From Phocaeicola plebeius DSM 17135 (GTDB taxonomy: Bacteria > Bacteroidota > Bacteroidia > Bacteroidales > Bacteroidaceae): a stretch of DNA of 64,000 nucleotides. Both the position numbers and the translations under genes were made by a program. The notes under the pieces are model-generated. The model ran no database searches and had not been told where the DNA came from. It saw only the letters and a list, made by a program, of their open reading frames with translations. Where the stretch lies: NCBI RefSeq assembly GCF_000187895.1, contig NZ_DS990127.1:1-64000 (forward strand). Reading direction: 5' to 3'. Positions 13,159 through 22,704 of this stretch are shown here, in pieces (positions within the stretch are counted from its first letter, which is position 1; the number at the start of each line of letters is the position of its first letter).

Positions 13159-13836
13159 ATGAAAATATTAATCGTTGAAGATGATGCAGACCTGCGGGAA
13201 ATTACCACCCGTTCGTTGGAGAAAGAACGTTATGTCGTGTCGCAGGCACCAGATTATAAAACGGCACTTCGTAAAATAGAAGATTACGACTACGATTGCA
13301 TATTGCTGGATATAATGTTGCCGGACGGTTCCGGACTTGATTTACTGGAAGAATTGCATGCGTTGGGAAAACGGACCAATGTTATTATTTTGTCGGCCAA
13401 GGATTCTTTGGAAGACAAAGTCAAAGGATTGGATTTAGGAGCGGATGATTACCTTCCTAAACCTTATCATTTGGCTGAGCTCCATGCGCGATTGAAGAGT
13501 CTGTTCCGTCGTAACCAGCGGGAAGGAGAGAAGAAGGTAAGCTATGGCAATGTAGAAGTCATCCCAGACCATTTTAAGGTTGCAGTAGGAGGGAAGGAAC
13601 TGGACTTGAACCGGAAAGAATACGATATTCTGCTGTATTTTATGCTGCGTCCCGGAAGATTGGTAAACAAAACCACACTGGCTGAATCTGTATGGGGAGA
13701 CCATATTGACCAGGTAGATAATTTTGACTTTATCTATGCACAAATCAAGAATCTGCGTAAACACCTGAAAGAAGCCGGTGCTACGGTTGAGTTGAAAGCT
13801 GTGTATGGTATAGGTTATAAACTGGTAGAAGAATGA
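13159..13836 (+). CDS. OmpR/PhoB-family response regulator
   Basis: A 225-residue regulator with an N-terminal receiver domain (acidic pocket EDD at 7-9, phosphoacceptor Asp51 in LLDIMLPDGSG, conserved Thr/Ser and Lys in LSAKDS and LPKPYHLAEL) and a C-terminal winged-helix DNA-binding domain (about 125-225, with RKEYDILLYFMLRPGRLVNK). It overlaps the kinase gene downstream by 4 nt. Its targets are unknown; the PepSY-like gene just after the kinase is a natural candidate. Confidence 0.93.
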   Translation: MKILIVEDDADLREITTRSLEKERYVVSQAPDYKTALRKIEDYDYDCILLDIMLPDGSGLDLLEELHALGKRTNVIILSAKDSLEDKVKGLDLGADDYLPKPYHLAELHARLKSLFRRNQREGEKKVSYGNVEVIPDHFKVAVGGKELDLNRKEYDILLYFMLRPGRLVNKTTLAESVWGDHIDQVDNFDFIYAQIKNLRKHLKEAGATVELKAVYGIGYKLVEE

Positions 13837-15101
13837 AACTGTTTTATCTGGTCATGTGGCGTATGTCCACCATCTTAGTGGTCATACTGACGTGTTGGGC
13901 GGTATTGTTTTACCTGGCCATTATGGAGGAGGTAAACGACGAAGTGGATGACTCCTTGAGCGATTATGCTGAGTCGTTGATTATCCGTTCCCTGTCGGGA
14001 GAGCAGATGCCTGATACAAGTAACGGCTCGAACAATCAGTACTTTCTGTATGAGGTCACTCCGGAATATGCAGCCTCCTATCCTAATATATCCTATCGGG
14101 ACGAGATGGTGTATATTACCGAAAAAGGAGAGACGGAGCCTGCCAGAATATTAATGACCATTTTCCAGAAGGAAGACGGGGGATATATGGAACTGGTGGT
14201 CTATACTCCTACCATTGAGAAATTCGACCTTCAGCGTGCCGTTTTAGGGTGGATTGTCTTTCTTTATGTGCTGCTGTTCCTGATGATTTTAGCGGTTAAT
14301 GCCTGGGTGTTCCATCGCAATATGCGGCCACTTTATACTTTGTTGAAATGGCTGGAAGATTATCGTTTGGGAACGAAGGAGAAACCGCTCGATGAATCAC
14401 TCCGGATTGTGGAATTCCGGAAACTGAATGAGGCGGCCAATATGTTCTCAGAACGCAGTGAGAAACTCTATGAGCAGCAGAAACTGTTTATCGGGAATGC
14501 CTCACATGAGATGCAGACACCGCTGGCTATTTGCCGTAACCGCCTGGAAATGCTGATGGAGGATGAAACATTGACCGAGAAACAGCTTTCCGAACTGATG
14601 AAGACCCATCGGACACTTGAAAATCTGACACGCCTGAATAAGTCGCTGTTACTATTGTGCAAGATAGAGAATCGTCAGTTTACGGATGTAAAATCTTTGT
14701 GCCTGAATGAGCTGCTGTTGCAGTATCTGGATGATTACAAGGAAGTATATGCCTATCGTCATGTGCAAGTGGAAGTGCACGTAGAAGAATGTTTCCATTT
14801 GGAAATGAGTGAGTCGCTGGCTACCGTCTTGCTGACCAATCTGCTGAAAAATGCGTTTGTGCATGTGCCGGAAGGTGGAGTGATTGCTCTTTCTTTCACG
14901 GCTTCTTCTTTCCGTATCAGCAATACTGGAGACGCTTCATTGGATAAGAACCGTATTTTTGAACGTTTCTATAAAGAAGGAAAAGCCGAGGGTTCTACAG
15001 GACTTGGATTGGCCTTGGTAGACTCCATCTGTAAGGCCTATCATCTCACTCTTTCATATACCTTTGAAAACGGGCAGCATATTTTTTCTATTGTTTCTTG
15101 A
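13833..15101 (+). CDS. Sensor histidine kinase
   Basis: This 422-residue membrane kinase has a first membrane helix at about 5-30, a periplasmic sensor segment of about 110 residues, a second helix at about 138-160, a short linker and the transmitter. The phosphoacceptor is His225 in NASHEMQTPLAICRNRLE. The ATP-binding domain has the N-box LLTNLLKNAFVHVPEGG and a GSTGLGLALV G-box. It is translationally coupled (4-nt overlap) to the response regulator. The input signal cannot be read from the sequence. Confidence 0.93.
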   Translation: MKLFYLVMWRMSTILVVILTCWAVLFYLAIMEEVNDEVDDSLSDYAESLIIRSLSGEQMPDTSNGSNNQYFLYEVTPEYAASYPNISYRDEMVYITEKGETEPARILMTIFQKEDGGYMELVVYTPTIEKFDLQRAVLGWIVFLYVLLFLMILAVNAWVFHRNMRPLYTLLKWLEDYRLGTKEKPLDESLRIVEFRKLNEAANMFSERSEKLYEQQKLFIGNASHEMQTPLAICRNRLEMLMEDETLTEKQLSELMKTHRTLENLTRLNKSLLLLCKIENRQFTDVKSLCLNELLLQYLDDYKEVYAYRHVQVEVHVEECFHLEMSESLATVLLTNLLKNAFVHVPEGGVIALSFTASSFRISNTGDASLDKNRIFERFYKEGKAEGSTGLGLALVDSICKAYHLTLSYTFENGQHIFSIVS

Positions 15102-15207
15102 TTTTTTTGTTGAAAAAGGGGAAATCTTCAGATTCTTTTCAGAATTACATCCCATTTTTGCAGTACAATAAATCATTAAAGTATTCATCTAATAAAAATA
15201 GAACATT

Positions 15208-15642
15208 ATGAAAAAGTTAGTTTTTTTACTGGTGTGTGTGTTTACAGTGTCAACCGTAGCAATGGCAGATAACGAAAAACCGATTCAGGTAGGACAGTTG
15301 CCTACGAAGGCGCAGACTTTCATCACTACTTACTTTAAGGGCCACAAGGTAGCTTTGGCAAAACAGGACAGTGATTTGTTCAGTAAGTCATACGATGTGA
15401 TTTTCACAAACGGTGAAAAGATTGAGTTTGACAAGTCCGGCGACTGGACAGAAGTGAAATGCAAGTCAGGCGTACCGACTCAGATTGTTCCGTCGGCCAT
15501 CCGCACGTATGTAAAGAATAATTACCCTGACGCTTCCATCATTCAGATAGAGCGCAAACGCAATGAATATGAAGTGAAACTCTCTAATCGATGGGAGATT
15601 ACATTCGACAGCCAGATGCGCGTAATTGATATTGACGATTAA
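15208..15642 (+). CDS. PepSY-like (DUF2874) periplasmic protein
   Basis: The 144-residue protein has a cleavable signal peptide (MKKLVFLLVCVFTVSTVAMA, cut before DNEKP) and two PepSY-like/DUF2874 repeats: one around QLPTKAQTFITTYFKGHKVAL with the partner strand YDVIFTNGEKIEFDKSGDW, the other around VPSAIRTYVKNNYPDASIIQI with YEVKLSNRWEITFDSQMRVI. Such proteins are secreted and lie next to two-component systems in Bacteroides; their biochemical role is not established. It begins 106 nt after the kinase gene, so it may have its own promoter, but no convincing -7 box is visible. Confidence 0.85.
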   Translation: MKKLVFLLVCVFTVSTVAMADNEKPIQVGQLPTKAQTFITTYFKGHKVALAKQDSDLFSKSYDVIFTNGEKIEFDKSGDWTEVKCKSGVPTQIVPSAIRTYVKNNYPDASIIQIERKRNEYEVKLSNRWEITFDSQMRVIDIDD

Positions 15643-15667
15643 GTTGGTTATATCCTTCGGGAAACTG

Positions 15668-15701
15668 TAGCCCGTTCCTTTTTCATAAAAGGGACGGGCT
15701 A
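15668..15701. terminator. Long perfect hairpin after PepSY-like gene
   Basis: TAGCCCGTTCCTTTT pairs with AAAAGGGACGGGCTA around a short TCA loop, a nearly perfect 15-bp stem located 26 nt after the stop codon. The 3' flank (TGTGTTTTC) has only a weak T run, so it may work as a terminator or as an mRNA 3' stabiliser. Confidence 0.7.
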
Positions 15702-15770
15702 TGTGTTTTCATGTAGGGTGAGTTGATGGGTTAAGTGAAGTAAGACTGATACACAATGGCTTGACAGTTC

Positions 15771-15858
15771 GCAGTACTTTTTAAGGAGGATTGCAGTACT
15801 TCTTTGAAAGTACTGTAGTACTTCCTTTGCAGTACTTCAGTACTTCCATGGAAGTACT
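15771..15858. repeat. 22-bp tandem array, AGTACTT type
   Basis: The gap 15643-16026 has no gene. It holds four units with exact 22-bp spacing: AGTACTT begins at 15773, 15795, 15817 and 15839, and a second AGTACT half-site begins at 15809, 15831 and 15853, again 22 apart. The fourth unit contains a perfect 20-bp palindrome, AGTACTTCCATGGAAGTACT (15839-15858). There are no unique spacers, so this is not CRISPR. The array lies between the PepSY-like gene and the first gene of the polysaccharide locus. Two other arrays in the window share the period but not the sequence. Function unknown. Confidence 0.85.
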
Positions 15859-16026
15859 GGGAAAACATAGTTGCTTTTTCCTTGCAGACTGGCTTTTCGT
15901 TTTTCACTTCATCGGTAGAGCCTGTCTTTTCGCAGTTTTTTACATCTTATCCGGTAAATATTCCATTTCCTGCCCTGTTTGTTTTTTGTTATTTTGCATC
16001 CGTAATACAATATAACAAAAAATATC

Positions 16027-18813
16027 ATGAAAAATACACTCATCGCTTGGCTGTTTTGCCTTCCTTTTGCTTCGTGTACAAGTCCTGTCACACAAGTCGA
16101 TCTTTCTGGACAATGGACGGTATGTCTGGATAGTACCGATGTGGGGATGGATGCTTCTTATGGTGGAAAATTGTTTGATACCTCCATTACACTTCCGGGT
16201 ACAACGGATGAGGCTCGTCTGGGTACTAAATGCACATTGAAACCTGCATTAGAGAAACCGCAGCTGCTCCATCTTACCCGTGCCTACAGTTATGTAGGTC
16301 CGGCCTGGTATTCACGCGAGATTCAGGTACCTTCCGACTGGAAAGAAAAAGATTGTATCCTTCATCTGGAACGTGTATTATGGGATACACAAGTATGGAT
16401 AGACGGGCAGAAAGTAGAAGGTCATGAAGAGAGTCTGACGACTCCGCATGAGTATGACTTGACTCCTTATATTCAGCCCGGGAAAAAACAGGTGCTGACT
16501 GTCAGAGTGGACAACCGTAAGCGTTATGACATGTCAGTGAATGACCTGGCACATGCCTATACAGATGCCACTCAGGTAAAGTGGAATGGTATCTTAGGCG
16601 ACATGTACATCAAGGCCGTGGAGAAAACACGCGTAGAAAGTCTGCAGCTTTATCCGGATGTTGCTTCACGTACAGTAAAGGCTGTAGTTTCTGTATATAA
16701 TTCGTCTTTACAGACTGTACCGGTTAATCTTAGCCTGCAGGTAAAAGGAAAGGATGATAGCAAATCGTACGCTTCTGTCGAAGCTCAAGCAGAAGCCGTG
16801 AAAGGTTATTCAACGGTAGAACTGACCTGCCAATTAGGGGATAATGCTCCTCTGTGGGATGAATTCAATCCTTATCTTTACGATGCTTCTGTAGAATTAG
16901 TATCCGGAAAATCGACTTCACTTACAACTGAAACATTCGGATTGCGCGATATACGCCATGAAGGAAACAAACTGGTGTTGAACGAAAAACCGATATTCCT
17001 TCGTGGTACATTGGAGTGCTGCATTTTTCCTTTGACCGGCACACCTCCTACTGATGAAGCTTCGTGGGAAAAACTTTATGCTTCTGCACGCGAATATGGA
17101 ATGAATCATCTCCGTTTCCACTCCTGGTGTCCGCCGGAGGCAGCGTTCAATGTAGCCGATGAAATGGGATTTTATGTACAGGTAGAGCTTCCGGTATGGA
17201 GTGTGACGCTTGGAAAAGATTCTGCTACGGTCGAGTTCTTGCGTGCCGAAGCAAAGCGTATAAGTAAGGAATATGGCAATCATCCTTCTTTCTGCTTCTG
17301 GAGCATCGGAAATGAGCTGCAGTATGATTTCAATATTTTGGCATCCATGTTGGGTGAAATGAAGGTTGCAGACGACCGCCATTTATATACCACCACTTCG
17401 TTTACATTCGAAAAAGGTCACGGCGACTGGCCGGAAAACCAGGATGATTTCTTCGTCACTCAGTGGACCAAGAAAGGATGGGTACGTGGACAGGGAGTAT
17501 TCAATCAGGAACTGCCGTCATTCGATAAAGATTTCCGGGCATCCATAGATGGTATGGAGGTACCTTTGGTGACTCACGAAGTAGGACAGTACTCTGTCTA
17601 TCCGGATCTTACGGAAATTCCTAAATATACAGGAACTTTGATGCCGCTGAATTTTATGGCGGTGAAAGAAGATTTAGAGAAGAAAGGATTGATAGACAAG
17701 GCTCCACAATACCTGCAGGCTTCCGGAAAATTAGCCGCCATTCTGTATAAAGAAGAAATAGAGCGTGCTTTGAAAACACCGGGCATCAGCGGATTCCAGT
17801 TGCTCGACCTGCACGATTTTCCGGGACAGGGAACAGCGTTGGTAGGACTGCTCAATGCATTCTGGGAAAGCAAAGGTATTCTTACAGGTGAAGAATTCCG
17901 TGAATTCTGCGCGCCAGTAGTTCCGTTGCTGCGTTTCCCGAAAGCTGTATATACGAATAATGAAACATTCGAAGCACAAATAGAACTTTGTAATTACGGA
18001 AAGGATGAGTTGAAGAACAGCACTCTTTCCTGGGAGATTACCGCAGACGGACGCTCGTTAGGCAAGGGAAAGACTCCGGCAGCTGCATTGGCTTTCGGTC
18101 ATAACGGTGGATTGGGAAAAATTTCATTTCCTTTGCAGCAGGTAACCAACGCTTCGAAATTAGAAGTTTGTTTGTCGCTTGACGGAACAGCATACCGTAA
18201 CCGCTGGAACGTATGGGTTTATCCGTCATTCGTAGATACAAAATGGGGAGACGTGAAATACACCCGCAGCTACGACGAAGCAATGGCGTTGCTCAAGAAA
18301 GGTGAGAAAGTGCTGTTCAATCCCGACTGGCGTACACTTCAAGGCATTGAAGGAAAGTTTGTGCCGGTATTCTGGAGTCCGGTACACTTCCCGAATCAGG
18401 CTGGTACCATGGGAGTACTTTGTAACCCCACTCATCCGGCTTTGGCTGACTTCCCGACCGACATGCACACCGACTGGCAATGGTGGGATTTGAATATCAA
18501 TTCGACTACCTTGGTAGTAGACAGCCTTCAGGGAGGTGCTCCTGTGGTAGAGATGGTAGACAATTTTGTTCATAACCGTCGTCTGGCTTCCTTGTATGAA
18601 GGACGTGTAGGAGAAGGAAAACTGATGCTGGCCACTTTTGATTTGCAGACCGCTCTTGACAAACGTCCAGTGGCTCGTCAGATGCTTTATTCTATTCTGA
18701 ACTACATGAACAGCGAGGAATTTGCTCCCACTCCGGTAGAAGGATTGGATAAGATAAAAGGCATGTTTGGAACTGCGCGTAACCAGAAACAGTCTGCGGA
18801 GGGTATTTATTAG
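16027..18813 (+). CDS. GH2-family beta-glycosidase (paralog 1)
   Basis: A 928-residue secreted enzyme with a lipoprotein-type signal (WLFCLPFASC, Cys18). Domain order is typical of GH2: sugar-binding jelly roll (about 25-200), immunoglobulin-like domain (200-310), TIM barrel from about 310, then C-terminal beta domains. The acid/base is Glu430 in WSIGNEL and the nucleophile Glu518 in VTHEVGQ. Two paralogs follow in the same locus (37621 and 45370) and all three share the RFHSWCPPEAAF motif. The specificity (galactosidase, glucuronidase or other) cannot be assigned. It is the first gene of the polysaccharide locus and is followed 27 nt later by the sugar porter. Confidence 0.88.
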   Translation: MKNTLIAWLFCLPFASCTSPVTQVDLSGQWTVCLDSTDVGMDASYGGKLFDTSITLPGTTDEARLGTKCTLKPALEKPQLLHLTRAYSYVGPAWYSREIQVPSDWKEKDCILHLERVLWDTQVWIDGQKVEGHEESLTTPHEYDLTPYIQPGKKQVLTVRVDNRKRYDMSVNDLAHAYTDATQVKWNGILGDMYIKAVEKTRVESLQLYPDVASRTVKAVVSVYNSSLQTVPVNLSLQVKGKDDSKSYASVEAQAEAVKGYSTVELTCQLGDNAPLWDEFNPYLYDASVELVSGKSTSLTTETFGLRDIRHEGNKLVLNEKPIFLRGTLECCIFPLTGTPPTDEASWEKLYASAREYGMNHLRFHSWCPPEAAFNVADEMGFYVQVELPVWSVTLGKDSATVEFLRAEAKRISKEYGNHPSFCFWSIGNELQYDFNILASMLGEMKVADDRHLYTTTSFTFEKGHGDWPENQDDFFVTQWTKKGWVRGQGVFNQELPSFDKDFRASIDGMEVPLVTHEVGQYSVYPDLTEIPKYTGTLMPLNFMAVKEDLEKKGLIDKAPQYLQASGKLAAILYKEEIERALKTPGISGFQLLDLHDFPGQGTALVGLLNAFWESKGILTGEEFREFCAPVVPLLRFPKAVYTNNETFEAQIELCNYGKDELKNSTLSWEITADGRSLGKGKTPAAALAFGHNGGLGKISFPLQQVTNASKLEVCLSLDGTAYRNRWNVWVYPSFVDTKWGDVKYTRSYDEAMALLKKGEKVLFNPDWRTLQGIEGKFVPVFWSPVHFPNQAGTMGVLCNPTHPALADFPTDMHTDWQWWDLNINSTTLVVDSLQGGAPVVEMVDNFVHNRRLASLYEGRVGEGKLMLATFDLQTALDKRPVARQMLYSILNYMNSEEFAPTPVEGLDKIKGMFGTARNQKQSAEGIY

Positions 18814-18840
18814 TAACATATCTTTTTTAACCGTATAACC

Positions 18841-20226
18841 ATGAAAAATCATCAATTGTTTATCTATTTTATTTGCCTGGTTTCGGCTATGGGAGGACTC
18901 CTCTTTGGATACGACTGGGTAGTGATAGGAGGTGCCAAACCTTTCTATGAAGAATATTTCCATATTGCCGGCAATGAGGGTATGCAGGCATTGACTATGA
19001 GTATCGCCTTGCTGGGATGTTTGTTGGGGGCTACTATGGCAGGTTTTCTGGCCGACCGTTATGGACGCAAGAAGCTGCTGGTATTATCCGCTTTTATCTT
19101 TTTTGCCTCTTCGTGGGCCACAGGAGCTGCTACGGCAATTCCTGCATTTATCATTGCTCGCCTTGTAGGAGGAATGGCTATCGGACTGGCAGCCGATCTT
19201 TCTCCGATGTACATTGCAGAAGTGGCACCTACCCAGATTCGTGGTAAGCTCGTCACATTGAACCAGCTGACCATCGTATTGGGAATTCTTGGCGCACAGA
19301 TTGTAAATATGCTGATTGCAGAGCCGGTACCGGAAGGTGCTATGGCGGCCGATATCTTGAACTCATGGAACGGACAGACCGGATGGCGCTGGATGTTCTG
19401 GGCCGTATGCGTTCCTTCGGGACTCTTTTTCCTGCTGGCATTGTTTATTCCAGAAAGCCCGCGTTGGCTGGCCAGTATGAAGCAGATGGAGAAAGCTAGA
19501 AAAGTGCTGTGTTCCATTGGGGGAGCTGCCTATGCAGACAGTGAAATTGAAAATTATACTCGTGCAGGTGCAGATTCGCATGCAGAAAAAGGCGTATTGT
19601 CCTTGCTCTTCTCTTCTAAAATGCGGAACGTGCTGATTATCGGTATCGTGGTAGCCATGTTCCAGCAGTGGAGTGGCACCAATGTCATCTTCAATTATGC
19701 ACAGGAAATTTTTCAGGCAGCAGGTTATGGCATTTCAGACGTACTGATGAACATTGTTGTGACGGGTATTGCCAATCTGGTATTTACGTTTGTGGCCATC
19801 TATACCGTCGACCGCTTGGGAAGAAAGACGTTGATGCTGACTGGTTCCATCGGACTGGCAGGTATCTATACCTTGTTGGGATTAAGCTATTTCTTTGAGT
19901 TCAAAGGCTTCATCATGATTGTGTTTGTGGTATTGGCAATCGGGTTCTATGCTATGTCGTTGGGGCCTGTCACCTGGGTGTTGCTTTCTGAAATATTCCC
20001 CAATAAGGTGCGTGGCGTAGCCATGGCTGTATGTACGGCTGCGTTGTGGATTGCTTCCTTCCTGCTTACCTACACATTCCCTTTCCTGAATTCCGGACTG
20101 GGTACAGGCGGTACTTTCCTGCTTTATGCCGTTATCTGTTTCTGCGGATTCCTGTTTGTATGGCGCCGTATTCCGGAGACCAAAGGAAAATCGTTGGAAG
20201 AATTGGAGAAAGAATTAATTAAGTAA
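18841..20226 (+). CDS. MFS sugar porter (sugar:proton symporter)
   Basis: The 461-residue inner-membrane protein has 12 predicted membrane helices and the sugar-porter signatures DRYGRKK (loop 2-3), PESPRWL (end of helix 6), DRLGRKTLM (loop 8-9) and the C-terminal ETKGKSLEELE. It would import a monosaccharide released in the periplasm by neighbouring glycosidases. Similar XylE/GalP-type transporters are encoded in many Bacteroides polysaccharide loci. It lies between the GH2 and GH30 genes with short gaps (27 and 30 nt). Confidence 0.93.
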   Translation: MKNHQLFIYFICLVSAMGGLLFGYDWVVIGGAKPFYEEYFHIAGNEGMQALTMSIALLGCLLGATMAGFLADRYGRKKLLVLSAFIFFASSWATGAATAIPAFIIARLVGGMAIGLAADLSPMYIAEVAPTQIRGKLVTLNQLTIVLGILGAQIVNMLIAEPVPEGAMAADILNSWNGQTGWRWMFWAVCVPSGLFFLLALFIPESPRWLASMKQMEKARKVLCSIGGAAYADSEIENYTRAGADSHAEKGVLSLLFSSKMRNVLIIGIVVAMFQQWSGTNVIFNYAQEIFQAAGYGISDVLMNIVVTGIANLVFTFVAIYTVDRLGRKTLMLTGSIGLAGIYTLLGLSYFFEFKGFIMIVFVVLAIGFYAMSLGPVTWVLLSEIFPNKVRGVAMAVCTAALWIASFLLTYTFPFLNSGLGTGGTFLLYAVICFCGFLFVWRRIPETKGKSLEELEKELIK

Positions 20227-20256
20227 AGGTTTGAAATATTAGGGTTATAAATTACA

Positions 20257-21840
20257 ATGGGTATGAAGAAAGCACTTCTTTTTTTAGGACTCTCTTTGTA
20301 TGCGAGTTTAGGGTATGCTCAAAACGAGCAAAGACTTGTGTTTAATTTTGCCTCTCCCCGGCAAACCATTCATAGCTTTGGGGCATCCGATTGCTGGCGT
20401 GTACAGTATATTGGTAAAAACTGGCCGATAGAAAAGCGGAACCAAATAGCTGATTTGTTGTTCAGTTCTGAATTGGATTCGTGGGGAAATCCGAAAGGTA
20501 TTGGACTTTCTATGTGGCGCTTTAATATTGGTTCGGGTAGCCATGAAGCCGGTGATAATGGAGGAGTCGCTTCTCTGTGGCGTCGCACAGAATGTTTTTT
20601 GGATAAGGAAGGAGATTGGGATTGGGATAAACAAGAGGGACAACGGTGGATGTTGCAGGCCGCACGCGAACGGGGAGTACGCTATTCTTTGGGCTTCTCC
20701 ATCACCGCTCCCTATTTTATGACGAAGAACGGAATGGCTCGGGCCAGTGAAAAGACTCCGTATGCGAATATTCGTGAAGATCAGTTTGATGACTATGCGG
20801 CTTTTTTGGCAGAAGTATCTACTCATCTGGGACTGGATTATTTGAGTCCCATCAATGAGCCTCAGTGGGAGTGGGTAGGTAGTGGACAGGAAGGTATGCA
20901 AGCTACTAATGAAGAATGCAGTCGCCTTATTCATTTATTGGATAAAGAATTAAAACGCCGTGAATCAAAAACAAAAGTGGTTTTCGGTGAAGCGGGTGAT
21001 ATTCGGTATCTTTATCGTTCGGGAACGAATAAGCCGGAAAGGGATAATCAGCTGAAGGAGATTTTTTCAAAGAAAGGAATACACTCCATTTATGGACTTT
21101 CATCAGTTGCTTCTATCGTGAGTGGGCATTCTTATTGGAGCACATGGCCTGTGGATACATTGGTACAGACTCGTAAGGAACTGGCAGAGGAATTGGGAAA
21201 ACAACTTCCTGCGAACTACACCTACTGGCAAACCGAATATTGTCCGATGGAACAGAACCCGGATAATCCGCGAGGAGGTGGCGGTCGGGATTTAGGGATG
21301 AATACAGCACTTTATGTGGCGCGTGTGATTCATCATGATCTGACTGTCGCTAATGCTGCTTCTTGGCAATGGTGGACGGCTTTCTCCGAATGGAATTATA
21401 AGGATGGCCTGATTTTTATAGATGATGGAACAATTGCAGATGGTGCATCACGAGGCGATGAGAAAATGATAGAGACCTGTAAAAATGATGGCGTATTTCG
21501 TACTTCCAAGTTATTATGGGCACTAGGAAACTATAGCTTTTTTGTACGTCCGGGTATGGTACGCTTGGATGGTGGGGCAGAAATGGAGGAGGCTACTTCT
21601 GTAATGGCTTCAGCGTATATAGATAAATCATCAAAGCAGGTTGTGGTAGTTTTAATTAATTACTCAGAGGAGAATCAAAAGGTAGATTTGTCTTTCCAGT
21701 CACTTCCCAATGAATATCATGCTCAGAAGTATAAACTATTTGAGACTTCTAATCGTAGTGATTTGCAATATAAAGGGATTGTCGGAAATAAGTTTGAAGT
21801 TCCAGCCCGTTCCATTCTGACTTTAGTTGGAGTAGAATAA
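20257..21840 (+). CDS. GH30-family endo-glycosidase (paralog 1)
   Basis: This 527-residue secreted enzyme has a signal peptide (MGMKKALLFLGLSLYASLGYAQ), a TIM barrel and the C-terminal beta domain of GH30. The acid/base is Glu201 in SPINEPQW and the nucleophile Glu327 in YWQTEYCPM. The FGASDCWR start and SSWQWW motif resemble the GH30 subfamilies that include endo-beta-1,6-galactanases, so cleavage of a beta-1,6-linked hexan is plausible but not proven. A paralog encoded at 32341 shares all these motifs. The next gene starts about 30 nt downstream. Confidence 0.88.
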   Translation: MGMKKALLFLGLSLYASLGYAQNEQRLVFNFASPRQTIHSFGASDCWRVQYIGKNWPIEKRNQIADLLFSSELDSWGNPKGIGLSMWRFNIGSGSHEAGDNGGVASLWRRTECFLDKEGDWDWDKQEGQRWMLQAARERGVRYSLGFSITAPYFMTKNGMARASEKTPYANIREDQFDDYAAFLAEVSTHLGLDYLSPINEPQWEWVGSGQEGMQATNEECSRLIHLLDKELKRRESKTKVVFGEAGDIRYLYRSGTNKPERDNQLKEIFSKKGIHSIYGLSSVASIVSGHSYWSTWPVDTLVQTRKELAEELGKQLPANYTYWQTEYCPMEQNPDNPRGGGGRDLGMNTALYVARVIHHDLTVANAASWQWWTAFSEWNYKDGLIFIDDGTIADGASRGDEKMIETCKNDGVFRTSKLLWALGNYSFFVRPGMVRLDGGAEMEEATSVMASAYIDKSSKQVVVVLINYSEENQKVDLSFQSLPNEYHAQKYKLFETSNRSDLQYKGIVGNKFEVPARSILTLVGVE

Positions 21841-21869
21841 TATTGAAAGGAATTATAAATTCAATAGTT

Positions 21870-22580
21870 ATGACTTTAAATCGATTGTTTCTTTTGGCCG
21901 GTTATTTGTGGATAGCTGGAACACTTCAAGCTCAGTTGGCAGATAAGCAAACCTATTTGAATGATTTCAAGAAGGAAATGACTTTGGAGTGGCCTGATAA
22001 TCGTACGTTAAATATCGTTTTCCACGGACATAGTGTACCTACAGGATATGCCTGTACTCCTATGGTAAATACATTACAGGCGTATCCTCATTTAGTCTTT
22101 CATGCCTTGAAAACTCAATATCCGTATGCTGTGCTGAATGTGATAACTACATCTATAGGTGGAGAACAGGCAGAACAAGGTGAAAAACGCTTTAAGGATG
22201 AAGTACTTACGCATCGGCCTGATGTGCTGTTTATCGATTATGCCTTGAATGACAGAGCTATTGGCTTGGAACGTAGTGAAAAAGCCTGGCGTAAGATGAT
22301 AGAATCTGCTTTAGCAAAAAATCTCAAAGTGATATTGTTTACTCCGACGCCTGATCTAACGGAAAATATCATGGATGAAAATGCTCCTTTGGCTGGGCAT
22401 GCAGAGATGATACGTCGGTTGGCAACAGAGTATCATGTTGGACTTGTTGACTCATACCGGTTGTTTAAAGAAAAAGCCGAGAACGGTGAGGATTTGCAGA
22501 AGTATATGAGTCAGAGTAATCACCCAAACTCTGCTGGCCATAATTGTGTGGCGGCTGAGATTTTAACTTGGTTTTTCTAA
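21870..22580 (+). CDS. SGNH-family hydrolase (probable esterase)
   Basis: I place the start at the ATG at 21870, which gives a good signal peptide (NRLFLLAGYLWIAGTLQAQ), rather than an in-frame TTG at 21843. The 236-residue protein has the four SGNH blocks in modified form: FHGHSVPTGY carries the Ser (GHS in place of GDS), GGEQAEQG follows, YALNDRAIG contains the Asn block, and SNHPNSAGHN holds the catalytic Asp-like/His block. It probably removes an acyl group such as acetyl from the glycan. A GH30 gene precedes it, and an inverted repeat lies in the gap after it. Confidence 0.8.
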   Translation: MTLNRLFLLAGYLWIAGTLQAQLADKQTYLNDFKKEMTLEWPDNRTLNIVFHGHSVPTGYACTPMVNTLQAYPHLVFHALKTQYPYAVLNVITTSIGGEQAEQGEKRFKDEVLTHRPDVLFIDYALNDRAIGLERSEKAWRKMIESALAKNLKVILFTPTPDLTENIMDENAPLAGHAEMIRRLATEYHVGLVDSYRLFKEKAENGEDLQKYMSQSNHPNSAGHNCVAAEILTWFF

Positions 22581-22602
22581 TAATCAGTATATAGTGTTTT
22601 TG

Positions 22603-22676
22603 TACATCATTTTAGGAATATTCTACATTTTTTTGTTGGCGTATTCTTCTGAACTTTGTAACAGTAAAATGATGTA
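22603..22676. promoter_or_regulatory. 12-bp inverted repeat upstream of DUF5107 gene
   Basis: TACATCATTTTA (22603-22614) and TAAAATGATGTA (22665-22676) are perfect inverted copies 50 nt apart in the 124-nt gap before the DUF5107 gene. They may be operator half-sites or form an mRNA structure. No invertase gene is near, so an invertible switch is not supported. Confidence 0.5.
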
Positions 22677-22704
22677 GTACAGCTAATTAAAATAATAGTT
22701 TTAT

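Noticed and set aside
15771..15858. CRISPR array
   Set aside because: Units are contiguous 22-bp repeats with no unique spacers and no cas genes in the window; the same holds for 32199-32286 and 52067-52176.
22603..22676. Invertible promoter switch
   Set aside because: The arms are only 12 bp and no serine or tyrosine recombinase is encoded nearby; kept only as a possible operator.
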